DNA of 64,000 nucleotides from Prauserella rugosa (GCF_000719975.1 NZ_JOIJ01000001.1:124001-188000), one strand, 5' to 3'; shown: positions 25,409-36,760, numbered from the stretch's first letter. Notes: a model not told the origin generated them from the sequence alone. Numbers and translations: made by a program.

Positions 25409-27361
25409 TCAGCGGACCGCCACCACCAGGTACGGGCCCACCTCGCGGGTGTCGAACCGCGGGGAGTCGAACAGCGACGGCTCGAAGGTCACCTTGCGGC
25501 CGAGTGCGGCGACCTTCCGCGGGAAGGTGTCGTACTTGACCGTGTAGAAGTAGTTGCCTTCCTCGCCCTTCTTGAGCACCACCACGGTCGGCGCCTCGAA
25601 CGGGCCCGAATGCATGCGCCGGTACAGCTGCTCCGGGTTCGACGACTCGGCCCACTCGTCGATCTGGGCGGCCCGTTCGGCGTGCCGCGACAACGGGTTC
25701 GTGTAGTGCGGCCGGTGGTCGTGGAACAACCAGAACGGCCGGAAGACGAGCATGTGGTGCTGTTCGGACAGCACGGTCTCCTGTTCGGGCACCCCCGTGC
25801 CGAGCTCGTCGATCGCCGCGAGCAACCTGCCGCTCCAGATCCCCTCGTCCTCTTCCTCCTCGGGGTCGTGGTCGCGGCTCTCGGGCGTCCTGCCGTTGTC
25901 GTAGTAGTCGGTCAGCGCGTGCTCGATGCCGCCCGACATCGGTCCCCGCATGCTGTCCTGCAGCACGCCGACGCTCAGGCCGATAGCCACCACCACGACG
26001 ACGGCGGTGATCTGCCGCCGCCACACGTGCCAGCGGCGCAGCGCCCAGCTCAACGTGTCGACGGCCGCGAACGTCCCGGTCACGGCGAGCGTGACGTTGA
26101 CGGTGACGTTGAACCGGAACGCCAGCAACGTCGTGTCGAACGCCAGCGCCAGCATCGACAGCACGTACCAGAGGTAGACCGAGCCGACGGTGATCAGCGC
26201 GACGACCGCGATCCGGCTCGCGCGCACGCGCACGACCGCCCACACCAGGCCCGTGAGGCACAGCAGGCCGATCGGCCCGCTCGGGGAGAACGGCGTCGGG
26301 AAGTAGACGCTGTTCTCCGGCAGGTACTGGGCGGCGACGTTCTTCGCGCCGAGTCCGCCGCCGAACAGGTACGGCGCCCACACCACGAGCATCAGCACGG
26401 CCGACACGGCGGCGACGATCGCCACCCTGCCGACGAGCCCGCGGACGACCTCGCCGCGCGGGACCCCTCCGCGCACCGCCAGCACCCCGGCCAGCACCGC
26501 CATCACCACGACGACCATGGCGCCGAACGCCAGGTGCAGCGTGTAGGTCATCGCGCACACGCCGAGGTGCACGCCGGCCAGGACGAGGGGCCACCTGGCG
26601 CTGTCGCGCTCGCGCAGGCACGTCCACGTCAGGACCAGCACGGGCAGCAGCCACGCCGTGGTCGGCCACGCGTACGGTTCGCCGACGCCCGGCACGTGCA
26701 GGCCCATCAGGAGCGTGGCCAGGCTCGCCACGACGGCCGTGCGGCCGCGGACGACGAGTCGCCACAGCACGAACGTCACGGCCGAGACGACGGCGATCGT
26801 CGCGATCGAGAACGGCTTGTAGGCCTCCCAGCCCTGGAGACCGAAGAGGTTGGCGAACCGGCCGCCGAGCCAGAACCAGCCTGCGGGGTAGAACGGCGGC
26901 AGGCCCTCGTAGTTGAAGTCGGTCAGGCCCGCGCCGGAGGCCATGCGTTCCAGGTAGCGCAGGCGGAACTCGTTGTCGCCCGTCGTGCCGCCGAGGTAGA
27001 AGCGGGTCGACAGCAGCGGCAGGGCGAGCGTGAGGGTCGACAGCGCGGCGAGGCCACCCGTGGCGCCTGCGAACCGCACCCAGCCGGGCGCCGTGCGCAC
27101 GCGGCGCACCACGAGCCCGCCGAGCAGGCCGACGACGAGTGCCGTGCCCAGCAGCGTCAGCGCGGCGTTGGGCACGTAGGTGTCGGGCACCAGGTTCGGG
27201 GCCCGTCCGACGACGAACTGGATCGCCAGGCTGACGACGAGTGCGCCGACGACGGCGACGAGCAGTTCGACGGCGGTCCGGCCCGGACCGGGCAACGGCG
27301 CGCGCGGCTCCCTCGTCTCAGCTGCGGGCGGCACGGCGGTGTCGTCCATCGTCGAGCTCAC
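25409..27361 (-). CDS. aftA: Arabinofuranosyltransferase AftA
   Basis: This 650-residue GT-C protein primes arabinan by adding the first arabinofuranose residues to galactan. About eleven membrane helices (residues 30-450) follow a Pro/Glu-rich N terminus. The first large loop has TTGDNEFRLRYLERM (Asp129, the GT-C acidic motif of AftA) and LPPFYPAGWFWLGGR. The extracytoplasmic C terminus contains RPHYTNPLSRHAERAAQIDEW and FYTVKYDTFPRKV, also found in AftA. A very acidic patch (DHDPEEEEDEG) lies near residue 505. GTG 27361 starts 12 bp after the ubiA stop; ATG 27349 is a possible alternative. It is the last gene of the glf-PAP2-ubiA-aftA operon. Confidence 0.92.
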   Translation of the reverse strand: MSSTMDDTAVPPAAETREPRAPLPGPGRTAVELLVAVVGALVVSLAIQFVVGRAPNLVPDTYVPNAALTLLGTALVVGLLGGLVVRRVRTAPGWVRFAGATGGLAALSTLTLALPLLSTRFYLGGTTGDNEFRLRYLERMASGAGLTDFNYEGLPPFYPAGWFWLGGRFANLFGLQGWEAYKPFSIATIAVVSAVTFVLWRLVVRGRTAVVASLATLLMGLHVPGVGEPYAWPTTAWLLPVLVLTWTCLRERDSARWPLVLAGVHLGVCAMTYTLHLAFGAMVVVVMAVLAGVLAVRGGVPRGEVVRGLVGRVAIVAAVSAVLMLVVWAPYLFGGGLGAKNVAAQYLPENSVYFPTPFSPSGPIGLLCLTGLVWAVVRVRASRIAVVALITVGSVYLWYVLSMLALAFDTTLLAFRFNVTVNVTLAVTGTFAAVDTLSWALRRWHVWRRQITAVVVVVAIGLSVGVLQDSMRGPMSGGIEHALTDYYDNGRTPESRDHDPEEEEDEGIWSGRLLAAIDELGTGVPEQETVLSEQHHMLVFRPFWLFHDHRPHYTNPLSRHAERAAQIDEWAESSNPEQLYRRMHSGPFEAPTVVVLKKGEEGNYFYTVKYDTFPRKVAALGRKVTFEPSLFDSPRFDTREVGPYLVVAVR

Positions 27362-27373
27362 GCGCGCCCCGGC

Positions 27374-28323
27374 TTACAGGTAGAAACCGAGGACGAGCAG
27401 GACCACCCAGGCCCCGCCGAGCACCTGGAGCACGCGGTCGTGGAGCGCGATCTCCTCGGGCTCGCCCGCGTTGCCGCTGTCGACGTCGACGGCGTAGCGC
27501 AGCACGGCCACCACGAACGGCACCAGGGAGATGACGCTCCAGGCCATGCCCTCCTGCAGCGCCTGCTGCTGCTCGAACGCCCACAGCGAGTACGACATGA
27601 TCAGGATCGCCGCGGACGTGGCCCACACGAACCGCAGGTAGCTGGCCGAGTACTTCTTCAGCGACGAGCGGATCTTCGCGCCCGTGCGCTCGAAGAGCAT
27701 GACCTCGGCGTACCGCTTGCCGGCGACCATGAACAACGAGCCGAACGCGGTCACCAGCAGGAACCACTGGGACAGCGAGATGCCCGTGGCGACACCGCCC
27801 GCGATCACGCGCATGAGGAAGCCGGACCCGACGATCGCGAGGTCGACGACCGGCTGGTGCTTGAGCCCGAAGCAGTAGCCGAGCTGCACCGCCATGTAGA
27901 CGACCAGCACCACCAGCAGCTGCCACGAGGCCAGCAGGCTCAGCGCGCAGCCGGCGAGGAAGAACACCGCCGACGCCGCGTAGGCGGCCGGGACGGGCAC
28001 GATGCCCGCCGCGATGGGCCGCTTGCACTTCGTCGGGTGGGCACGGTCGGCCTCGACGTCGATGGCGTCGTTGACCAGGTAGACCGCCGACGCGACGAGG
28101 GAGAACGCCGCGAACGCGACGAGCGCCTCCAGCAGCACGCCGCCCGTGGCGATCTCGCCCGCCGTGAACGGCGCGGCCAGCACCAGGACGTTCTTGACCC
28201 ACTGCCGCGGCCTCGCCGTCTTCAGCAGTCCGGTCACGAGGTTTCCGCCGCCGGCAGCCTGGCCGGCCGTCTGTTCGCTCGACACGCTCGTCTCGCCTGC
28301 CTCGGCCTCGTGGGTGGTCTCGC

Positions 28324-28327
<4 letters not shown>
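27374..28327 (-). CDS. ubiA: Decaprenyl-phosphate phosphoribosyltransferase (DPPR synthase, UbiA family)
   Basis: This 317-residue UbiA-superfamily prenyltransferase moves phosphoribose from PRPP to decaprenyl phosphate, the first committed step to the arabinose donor (Rv3806c). The first Asp-rich motif is NDAIDVEADRAHPTKCKRP (residues about 86-104). The second region, AGKRYAEVMLF, carries the conserved Lys-Arg-Tyr. About nine membrane helices span residues 50-315, and the first 35 residues are polar. Its ATG overlaps the stop of the PAP2 gene (ATGA), so substrate synthesis and dephosphorylation are translationally coupled. Confidence 0.93.
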
Positions 28328-30534
<2,207 letters not shown>

Positions 30535-31428
30535 TCACTCGGCGGCGGGCCGGTTCTGCAGCGTCGGCAGCACCTCGTCCACGACCTCCTCCAGGACGAC
30601 CTCCCGCCCCTGGTAGGGCGTGCCGCTGCGGGGCCAGTGGGCGACGACGTCGGTGAACCCGAGTTCCCCTGCCCGCCCTGCGGCCTCGGCGAACGCGTCC
30701 TTGCTGGTCAGCGAGTACACGGGCGCGGCGTCGAGGCTCAGGTACCTGTCGACGGTGGCGGGGTCGCGTTCCTCGGCGGCGAGCGCCTCGTCGAAGCGCG
30801 CCGACGACTCGGCCACGCCCTTCCACCATTCCTCGAGTTCCTCGGAGTTTCGCCCCGTGGTCAGCCAGGCGTCACCGCTGCGCGCCGCAAAGCGGATCAT
30901 GCGCGGCCCGTTGGCGGCGAGGACGAACGGCGGACGCGGGTGCTGCACCGCTCCCGGCAGGTTCCTGGCGCCCTGCACGGTGTAGTACTCGCCCGCGTGG
31001 TCGTGACCGTCCTCACGCAGCAGCCCGTCCAGGACCGTCGTGAACTCGACGAAGCGGTCGGCCCGTCGGCGGGCGGTCAGCTCGGGCTCCCCGAACACGG
31101 TGGTGTCGTACCCCGTGCCGCCCGCGCCGATGCCGAGCAGGAGCCGCCCGTCAGCCAGGTCGTCCAGGGTGATCGCCTCACGCATCAACGGCAGCGGATG
31201 ACGGAAGTTCGGTGAGGTCACGAACGTGCCGAGGCGGATGTGGGACGTGACCATCGCCGCGGCCGACAACGTCGGCACCGCCCCGAACCACGGCCCGTCG
31301 ACCAGGTTCCGCCAGCCCAGGTGGTCGTAGGTCCAGGCGTGGTCGAAGCCGTACTCCTCCGCGGCCCGCCATTTCGGCTCGGCCGCCCACCAGCGGTCCT
31401 CGGGAAGGATCACAATGCCAACGCGCAC
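30535..31428 (-). CDS. LLM-class (luciferase-like) F420-dependent oxidoreductase
   Basis: This 297-residue TIM-barrel protein begins VRVGIVILPEDRWWAAEPKW and contains the family motifs GFDHAWTYDHLGW, IRLGTFVTSPNFRHP and LGIGAGGTGYD. These bind the deazaflavin F420 or FMN. GDAWLTTGRNSEELEEWW and the C-terminal DVVAHWPRSGTPYQGRE complete the barrel. Actinobacterial members with the SPNFRHP motif usually use F420. The substrate cannot be inferred. GTG 31428 has TAGCGT 8 nt upstream. It diverges from the HAD phosphatase gene. Confidence 0.85.
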   Translation of the reverse strand: MRVGIVILPEDRWWAAEPKWRAAEEYGFDHAWTYDHLGWRNLVDGPWFGAVPTLSAAAMVTSHIRLGTFVTSPNFRHPLPLMREAITLDDLADGRLLLGIGAGGTGYDTTVFGEPELTARRRADRFVEFTTVLDGLLREDGHDHAGEYYTVQGARNLPGAVQHPRPPFVLAANGPRMIRFAARSGDAWLTTGRNSEELEEWWKGVAESSARFDEALAAEERDPATVDRYLSLDAAPVYSLTSKDAFAEAAGRAGELGFTDVVAHWPRSGTPYQGREVVLEEVVDEVLPTLQNRPAAE

Positions 31429-31442
31429 GGCGCCACACGCTA
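31429..31442 (-). promoter_or_regulatory. Candidate leaderless promoter -10 box for the LLM oxidoreductase
   Basis: On the minus strand TAGCGT (31442-31437) is followed by 8 nt and the GTG start at 31428. No ribosome binding site is seen. Confidence 0.4.
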
Positions 31443-31569
31443 TCGGTGCGCGCCGCCGCTGTCGCCCACGGCCACGCCCACGACCGGCCGGCGTGTCGTC
31501 TTCTGCCGTTCTCCCCGGTGTCACACGGAACACGCCGGGCGATCGTCGCAGCTCTGGGACACTGGAGAC

Positions 31570-32385
31570 GTGGAGAAACCGAGCCTCATCGCATCCGACG
31601 TCGACGGCACGCTGCTGTCGACGCCCACCGACCTGAGCCCGCGCACGGTCGACGTCGTCGACAGCGCGGTGACCTCGGGCGTGCCGGTGGTGCTCGTATC
31701 CGGGCGTCCGCCGCGGTGGATCCCGCAGGTGGCCGAACAGGCGGGCCTGGACGGCTACGCCGTGTGCGCCAACGGCGCGGTGCTGTACGACATCGGCGCC
31801 GACCGGATCGTCGACGTGCACGGGCTGATGGATCCGGCGCAGCTGGCGACCGTCGCCGACGCGCTCGACCACGTGCTGCCCGGCTGTCACCTGGGTGCCG
31901 AACGGGTCGGCACGCACGCCCTCGACGACGACCTGCGCAACTTCGTGATCGAGACCGGCTACCACAATCCGTGGGGCGACGGCGAGGGAACGCACGCTCC
32001 GCGCGCCGAGGTGCTCGGCCACGCCGCGGTGAAACTGCTGGTGAGCCACCCGAAGATGACGTCGGCGGCGATGGCGAAGGCGGCCCGCGAGGTGCTGGAC
32101 TCCCACGTCGACATCACCTTCTCCACCGGCGGCGGACTCATCGAACTGGCCGCCCACGGGGTCACGAAGGCCACGGGGATCTCCGCGGTCGCCGAACGGT
32201 ACGGCCTGACCTCCGAGGCCACGATCGCGTTCGGTGACATGCCCAACGACGTGGAGATGCTGCGCTGGGCCGGCCACGGCGTCGCGGTGGCCAACGCCCA
32301 CCCGACGGTGCTCGACGTCGCCGACGAGGTCACCGCACCACACCACGAGGACGGCGTGGCCCAGGTACTCGAACGCTGGTTCTGA
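31570..32385 (+). CDS. Cof-type HAD-superfamily phosphatase
   Basis: This 271-residue HAD hydrolase has motif I SDVDGTLLS (nucleophile and acid Asp), motif II VLVSGRPPR, a C2B-type cap with the Lys in HAAVKLLVSHPK, and motif IV FGDMPNDVEMLRWAG. Cof-type enzymes dephosphorylate sugar phosphates or other small phosphoesters in the cytoplasm. GTG 31570 is preceded closely by GGAGAC. It converges with the GT-C gene, with 9 bp between the stop codons. The substrate is unknown. Confidence 0.87.
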   Translation: MEKPSLIASDVDGTLLSTPTDLSPRTVDVVDSAVTSGVPVVLVSGRPPRWIPQVAEQAGLDGYAVCANGAVLYDIGADRIVDVHGLMDPAQLATVADALDHVLPGCHLGAERVGTHALDDDLRNFVIETGYHNPWGDGEGTHAPRAEVLGHAAVKLLVSHPKMTSAAMAKAAREVLDSHVDITFSTGGGLIELAAHGVTKATGISAVAERYGLTSEATIAFGDMPNDVEMLRWAGHGVAVANAHPTVLDVADEVTAPHHEDGVAQVLERWF

Positions 32386-32394
32386 CCGCTGCCC

Positions 32395-33996
32395 TCAACA
32401 GGGCTCGGCCACGAACCGGGGATCGGCGGCGAGGGTGTCGGTGAGCTGCGCTGCCTGCGGGCGGTGCAGGTAGAGCTCCACCCACCGCGGTGGTCCGTCG
32501 CCGGCCCTGCGGAACGGAACCACCTCGTAGGGGCCCGCGTACTCGGAGCGGATCCGGCACGTGCGTTCGGGCAGGTAGCCGCCCGCGGCGTCCACGACCA
32601 CCGACGGCATGCGCGTGCCGACGACGTAGGCGTGGTCGCCGGGGTGACGCGCGAGGTGCTCGTCGGTGGTGCCGCTCGGGTCGACGATGTACAGCCCGGA
32701 GCCCGCCGCGTCGGCCAGCGCACCGGCGGGCAGTGCACTCACGGCCGTGCCGGCGGGCAACCGCGCACCCAGCCACTGGCCGATGTCGGTGAGTTCGCTG
32801 TTGACGGTCCTCAGCTCGTGCATGCCCGGCAGCATCCGCGTGATGCTCAACGCCAGGGACAGACCGCTGAGGGCCACGGCCACGAGCGCGACCCCGCGCC
32901 CCGCCGCCGACGTCCCGGTGCGGGTCACCCCGGCCGCGGCGAGGGCGAACCCGCTCGCGGAGGCGACCGTCAGCAGCACCGGCACGGGCGCCAGCTGGCC
33001 CCACGCGGGCAGGATCCCTCCGCCGATCGCGACGACGTAGGCCACCTCGGCGATCGCGAGCGCCAGCAGTAACCACACGTGGCGCGCACCCGGTCCACGC
33101 CGATAACTGAGCACCCCGATCGTCACCGCGGCGACGAGCAGGAACGCCTGGTAGGTCAGGGCGAAGTCGACGAAGTAGGTCCAGCCCGCCTCGAGACGGC
33201 CTGCCACCGAGTCGCTGCCGCGCACGGCACTCGCGACGACCGCGGCGGGCACGAGTTCGCCGTAGTAGGTCATCCGCCACGCGAACCACGGCACGAGCGG
33301 GACCGCCGCGCCGAGCAGGTACACCGCGGGCGCCGAGGCCGGGGCGCGCCTGCCGATCGCGACGACCACCAGCCACCCACCGGCGACCAGCGCGACGAGA
33401 AGCCCGTCGAGCCGGGTCATCACGGCCAGCGCGGCGACGACACCCGCCAGCACGATGTGCCCGCTCACCAGTGCGTAGGCCAGCGCGAGGATCAGCAGGA
33501 CGAACAGCGACGTCGAGAGCCCGGACGGGCCGTAGGCGGCCAGCGATCCGACACCCGCCGTGACGACGGCCGCGGCGACGGCGAACGACGGGTTGCTCCG
33601 GTCGAGGATCCGCCCCGTGAGCGCGTACACGACGAGCACCGAGGCGAGCACGCCCGCGACGCCCACGACGACGGCGACGGTCTCGACATCCGCGCCCGTG
33701 ATCGCGCGCACGAGCGCCAGCAGCACGATCCAGGCGAAGTCGGTGTAGCCCTCGACGTACTCGCCAGGGTTGAACACGGCGCCGTACCCGTCGGCGATGT
33801 TGCGGGCGTAGCGGAATCCGATGTGGGCCTCGTCGGGCACCGTGCCGTAGGCGAGCTGGTGCACCGTCGCCACGAGCAACGCACCGAACAGCACCGCGAC
33901 CCGCCAGCCGCGATGGTCGGCGAACCGGCGCCAGCCCACCACGAGCAGCACCGCGACACACACCCACAGCGCGATCACCGCGATCACGGCGAACAC
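32395..33996 (-). CDS. GT-C type membrane glycosyltransferase-like protein
   Basis: This 533-residue protein has two N-terminal helices, then the GT-C first-loop pattern VPDEAHIGFRYARNIADGYG, AVFNPGEYVEGYTDFAW with an Asp-Glu acidic pair. About ten more membrane helices follow and a soluble C terminus (about 400-533) ends in FVAEPC. It resembles the proteins at 2566-4065 and 20864-22414 in this loop, so the window holds at least four related GT-C proteins. GTG 33996 was chosen for the GGGGGTGATGG just upstream; the open frame extends farther 5'. The sugar and acceptor are unknown. Confidence 0.7.
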   Translation of the reverse strand: MFAVIAVIALWVCVAVLLVVGWRRFADHRGWRVAVLFGALLVATVHQLAYGTVPDEAHIGFRYARNIADGYGAVFNPGEYVEGYTDFAWIVLLALVRAITGADVETVAVVVGVAGVLASVLVVYALTGRILDRSNPSFAVAAAVVTAGVGSLAAYGPSGLSTSLFVLLILALAYALVSGHIVLAGVVAALAVMTRLDGLLVALVAGGWLVVVAIGRRAPASAPAVYLLGAAVPLVPWFAWRMTYYGELVPAAVVASAVRGSDSVAGRLEAGWTYFVDFALTYQAFLLVAAVTIGVLSYRRGPGARHVWLLLALAIAEVAYVVAIGGGILPAWGQLAPVPVLLTVASASGFALAAAGVTRTGTSAAGRGVALVAVALSGLSLALSITRMLPGMHELRTVNSELTDIGQWLGARLPAGTAVSALPAGALADAAGSGLYIVDPSGTTDEHLARHPGDHAYVVGTRMPSVVVDAAGGYLPERTCRIRSEYAGPYEVVPFRRAGDGPPRWVELYLHRPQAAQLTDTLAADPRFVAEPC

Positions 33997-34044
33997 CCCA
34001 TCACCCCCGCCCGGAGCCGCAAGCAACGTACCGAGCCCAGCCGA

Positions 34045-34080
34045 CCCGGGTGTCCGGTGGGTACCCATCGGACACCCGGG
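34045..34080. terminator. 36-bp near-perfect palindrome downstream of the DUF305 gene
   Basis: The arms CCCGGGTGTCCG (34045-34056) and CGGACACCCGGG (34069-34080) are perfect. The 12-nt centre GTGGGTACCCAT is itself nearly palindromic, so only one base pair of the 36 bp breaks symmetry. It lies 18 bp past the DUF305 stop on the minus strand and is likely a terminator, though it could also be a protein-binding site. Confidence 0.7.
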
Positions 34081-34097
34081 CGGCGTGACAGGCCGGC

Positions 34098-34727
34098 TTA
34101 GCTCTGCTTCAGCAGGGCCCGCATCTCGGCGATCTCGGCCCGCTGCGCGTCGATGATCTCGCGCGCCAGTGTGCGCGTCTCCGGCGATCGCCCTTCGGCC
34201 AGCACCTGCTCCGACATCTCGACCGCTCCCTCGTGGTGCGCGATCATCTGGCGCAGGAACCGCTGGTCGAACTTCCCGCCCTCGGATCGTTCGAGTGCAG
34301 CCATCTCCTCCTGACCCATTCCGGGCATCTCGGCGTGCCCGGAATCTCCGCCGTGCTCTCCGTGCCCGCCGTGCTCGGAGTGTTCGTCTCCTTCGGCCTC
34401 GTCTCCGCCGGCCTCGCCCCATTCGGCGAGCAGCTTGTTCATCGTGTCGATCTCGGGCTGCTGCGCACGTTCGATCCGGCCGGCGAGGTCGACGATCTCC
34501 GGGGTGCGAGTGCGGCCGTCGACGAGTCGGGCCATGGTCAGCGCACCCTCGTGGTGCACGATCATCTCGCGCGCGAACGCGACATCGGCGTCGTTGAACT
34601 GCTGCGCCGCCTGCGACTGTTCAGTGGTTTCCTGAGCCCCGGGTTCCGATTCCGGGGCGCTGCAACCGCCCACGACGAGAGCACCGGCGGCCACGACGAG
34701 CGCAGCACTAACCAAGGACTTGGGCAT
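34098..34727 (-). CDS. DUF305 lipoprotein, His-rich
   Basis: This 209-residue secreted lipoprotein has a signal peptide ending in the lipobox VVGGCS (Cys22). The DUF305 domain is seen twice by its repeat motif: MIVHHEGALTMARLV and MIAHHEGAVEMSEQV, each with a His-His-Glu triad. Between the halves is a His/Gly/Glu-rich linker (EHSEHGGHGEHGGDSGHAEM) and a Met-rich stretch MPGMGQEEM, which suggest metal binding, possibly copper. This is an inference from composition and family reports. ATG 34727 follows AAGGAAAA. It is 72 bp downstream of the DUF6153 gene on the same strand, and the two are likely an operon. Confidence 0.86.
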   Translation of the reverse strand: MPKSLVSAALVVAAGALVVGGCSAPESEPGAQETTEQSQAAQQFNDADVAFAREMIVHHEGALTMARLVDGRTRTPEIVDLAGRIERAQQPEIDTMNKLLAEWGEAGGDEAEGDEHSEHGGHGEHGGDSGHAEMPGMGQEEMAALERSEGGKFDQRFLRQMIAHHEGAVEMSEQVLAEGRSPETRTLAREIIDAQRAEIAEMRALLKQS

Positions 34728-34799
34728 GATCGGGTTTTCCTTCCGTACGAGCTGTAGGTCGACATGCGTGATGGCGGGGCCGTGGAAGACCCCGGTCGA

Positions 34800-35399
34800 T
34801 CACAGCCGCAGCACGCAGAGGGAGTAGGAGAAACTGCCTGGGCCTGAGGGCACGGGCAGCGAGCGGATCCGGCGGGTGGCCGGCGGCGCCGCCTTCGCGC
34901 GAGGCGGTGCGGGATACCAGCGGCGGCCCGCCATGCGCCACCCCAACACGGCCATTCCGGCAGCCACGAGCACGGCCAGGCACAGGTGTCCGAGGTGGTC
35001 GCCGTGGTGGCCGTCGTGGCCGTGCCGATCGTGCCCGGAAGACTCCGAAGACCCGGAGGGCTCGAAAAACCCCGAGGCCCCGGAAGACCCGGAAGACCCG
35101 GTATCGCCGGAAACGCCGGACGCTCCGGGGTCTACGGGCTCGCCGGACTGCGGATCGGGCGACGGTGGCGCGTGGTGCGAGCCGAACGCGTGGACCTGCT
35201 GGTCACCGTGGTGACCGGCGACCGCCGCCTCGGCTGCCACGCCGCCACCGGCGTGCGAGCCGCCGGGATCCACCGGGTTGGCGAGCAGGTGGTGCATGCC
35301 GATGAGGCCGAACAGCAGCGCCGCGAGCAGGAGCATTTTCCTGCACCGGGTCCCGTGCGGCCGGGCTCTGTCCGGCCGGTTCCGCCGCGCGCACACCAT
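34800..35399 (-). CDS. DUF6153-like His-rich membrane protein
   Basis: This 199-residue protein has an N-terminal hydrophobic helix (MLLLAALLFGLIGMHHLLAN) with a His pair, an extracytoplasmic Gly/Ser/Pro linker, and a His-rich segment HDRHGHDGHHGDHLGHLC leading into a second helix (LAVLVAAGMAVLGW). This layout fits DUF6153, often adjacent to DUF305 genes in actinobacteria. The linker is low complexity (GSSGSSGASGFFEPSGSSES). The real start may be the Met at residue 22, as the first 21 residues are very Arg-rich. A role in metal handling is only suggested by the histidines and the partner. Confidence 0.72.
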   Translation of the reverse strand: MVCARRNRPDRARPHGTRCRKMLLLAALLFGLIGMHHLLANPVDPGGSHAGGGVAAEAAVAGHHGDQQVHAFGSHHAPPSPDPQSGEPVDPGASGVSGDTGSSGSSGASGFFEPSGSSESSGHDRHGHDGHHGDHLGHLCLAVLVAAGMAVLGWRMAGRRWYPAPPRAKAAPPATRRIRSLPVPSGPGSFSYSLCVLRL

Positions 35400-35469
35400 C
35401 GCAGGCGATGCTACCGGGACGGCGGCAACCGTCCGGCGAGTAGCACGCCGCTGTCCGTGCCCGGCGCGT

Positions 35470-35483
35470 TACGGTGCTGCGTC
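35470..35483 (+). promoter_or_regulatory. Candidate leaderless promoter -10 box for lhgO
   Basis: TACGGT (35470-35475) is followed by 8 nt and the ATG at 35484. No ribosome binding site is visible. Confidence 0.4.
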
Positions 35484-36683
35484 ATGCAGCGAGTGGTCGT
35501 GATCGGCGGCGGGATTCTCGGACTGGCCGTGGCACACGAACTGACCGGACGCGGCGCCGACGTCACGGTGCTGGAGAAGGAGTCCCACTGGGCGAGGCAC
35601 CAAACGGGACACAACTCGAACGTCGTCCACGCCGGGCTGTACTACAAACCCGGATCGCACAAGGCACGGATGTCGGTGGCGGGCAACCGTTCGATCATCG
35701 CGTTCGCCGAGGAACACGGCGTGCCGGCGCAGGTGTGCGGCAAACTCGTGGTGGCCACCGACGCCGCCGAACGCGGGCCGCTGCGGACACTCGCCGAGCG
35801 GGCGCAGGCCAACGGCGTTCCCGCGCGGCTGATCGGCCCCGCCGAGGCACGGGAGTACGAACCGAATGTGTCCTGTGTGGAGGCTCTGCGCGTCGAATCC
35901 ACCGGAATCATCGACTTTCCCGCCGTGTGCGAGGCGTTGGCGCGCGTGTCGGCGAAGGCGGGCGCCGAGCTGCGCACCGGGACGCGGGCGACGGCGATCC
36001 GTCCCACCCCCGGCGAAGGCGTCGAGGTCGTCACGGAATCCGCCACGGGCACGGAGGTGGTGCGCGGCGACGTGCTCGTCAACTGCGGCGGGCTGCACGC
36101 CGACCGGGTGGCCGAGCTCGCCGGCCTGCGGCCGCGGGCGCGCATCGTGCCGTTCCGCGGGGAGTACTACGAACTGAAGCCGGACAGGCGCGACCTGGTG
36201 CGCGGGCTGATCTACCCGGTGCCCGATCCGTCGTTGCCGTTCCTCGGCGTGCACCTGACGCGGATGCTGGACGGCAGTGTCCACGCCGGACCGAACGCCG
36301 TGCTGGCACTGCGCAGGGAGGGCTACCGCTGGCGTGACGTCTCGGTGCGCGACCTCGTCGACGTCGCCCGGTTCCCCGGCGCGTGGCGCCTGGCGCGGCG
36401 GTATGCGTATCCGGTCGGATTCGACGAGGTGCGACGCTCGTTGTCCCGCCGCCGGTTCGCCCGCAGCCTCGCGCGACTGGTCCCGGCGATCGGCGTCGAC
36501 GACATCGTCGCGCACGGATCCGGCGTACGTGCGCAGGCGCTGCTGCCCGACGGATCGCTCGTCGACGACTTCCTCATCGAACGCGCACCGGGACAGATCC
36601 ACGTGCTCAACGCCCCGTCACCCGCGGCCACGAGCGCGCTGGAGATCGCCAGGCACATCGCCGACGAGACACTCCCGCGCTGA
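35484..36683 (+). CDS. lhgO: L-2-hydroxyglutarate oxidase
   Basis: This 399-residue flavoprotein of the DAO family matches LhgO, which oxidises L-2-hydroxyglutarate to 2-oxoglutarate at the membrane. The dinucleotide motif VVVIGGGILGLAVAHEL opens the protein, followed by HQTGHNSNVVHAGLYYKPGS, a strong family signature. Further landmarks are CGKLVVA, GEYYELKPDRRDLVRGLIYP, FLGVHLTRMLDGSVHAGPNA and GSGVRAQALLPDGSLVDDF. It is a single gene between the divergent DUF6153 gene and convergent serS, so no pathway partner is visible nearby. Confidence 0.92.
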   Translation: MQRVVVIGGGILGLAVAHELTGRGADVTVLEKESHWARHQTGHNSNVVHAGLYYKPGSHKARMSVAGNRSIIAFAEEHGVPAQVCGKLVVATDAAERGPLRTLAERAQANGVPARLIGPAEAREYEPNVSCVEALRVESTGIIDFPAVCEALARVSAKAGAELRTGTRATAIRPTPGEGVEVVTESATGTEVVRGDVLVNCGGLHADRVAELAGLRPRARIVPFRGEYYELKPDRRDLVRGLIYPVPDPSLPFLGVHLTRMLDGSVHAGPNAVLALRREGYRWRDVSVRDLVDVARFPGAWRLARRYAYPVGFDEVRRSLSRRRFARSLARLVPAIGVDDIVAHGSGVRAQALLPDGSLVDDFLIERAPGQIHVLNAPSPAATSALEIARHIADETLPR

Positions 36684-36691
36684 CACTCCTG

Positions 36692-36736
36692 CGAGGTCCG
36701 AGGCTGCGCGGTCCGAGGCTGCGAGATCCGCGGCCG
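36692..36736. repeat. Tandem repeat, 3 x 15 bp
   Basis: Three 15-bp units (36692-36706, 36707-36721, 36722-36736) of the type CGAGGTCCGAGGCTG lie between the stop codons of convergent lhgO and serS. Units 1 and 2 differ at one position and unit 3 is more diverged. Confidence 0.75.
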
Positions 36737-36760
36737 GAACGCCGTCTCCGCCTGCGGGGA

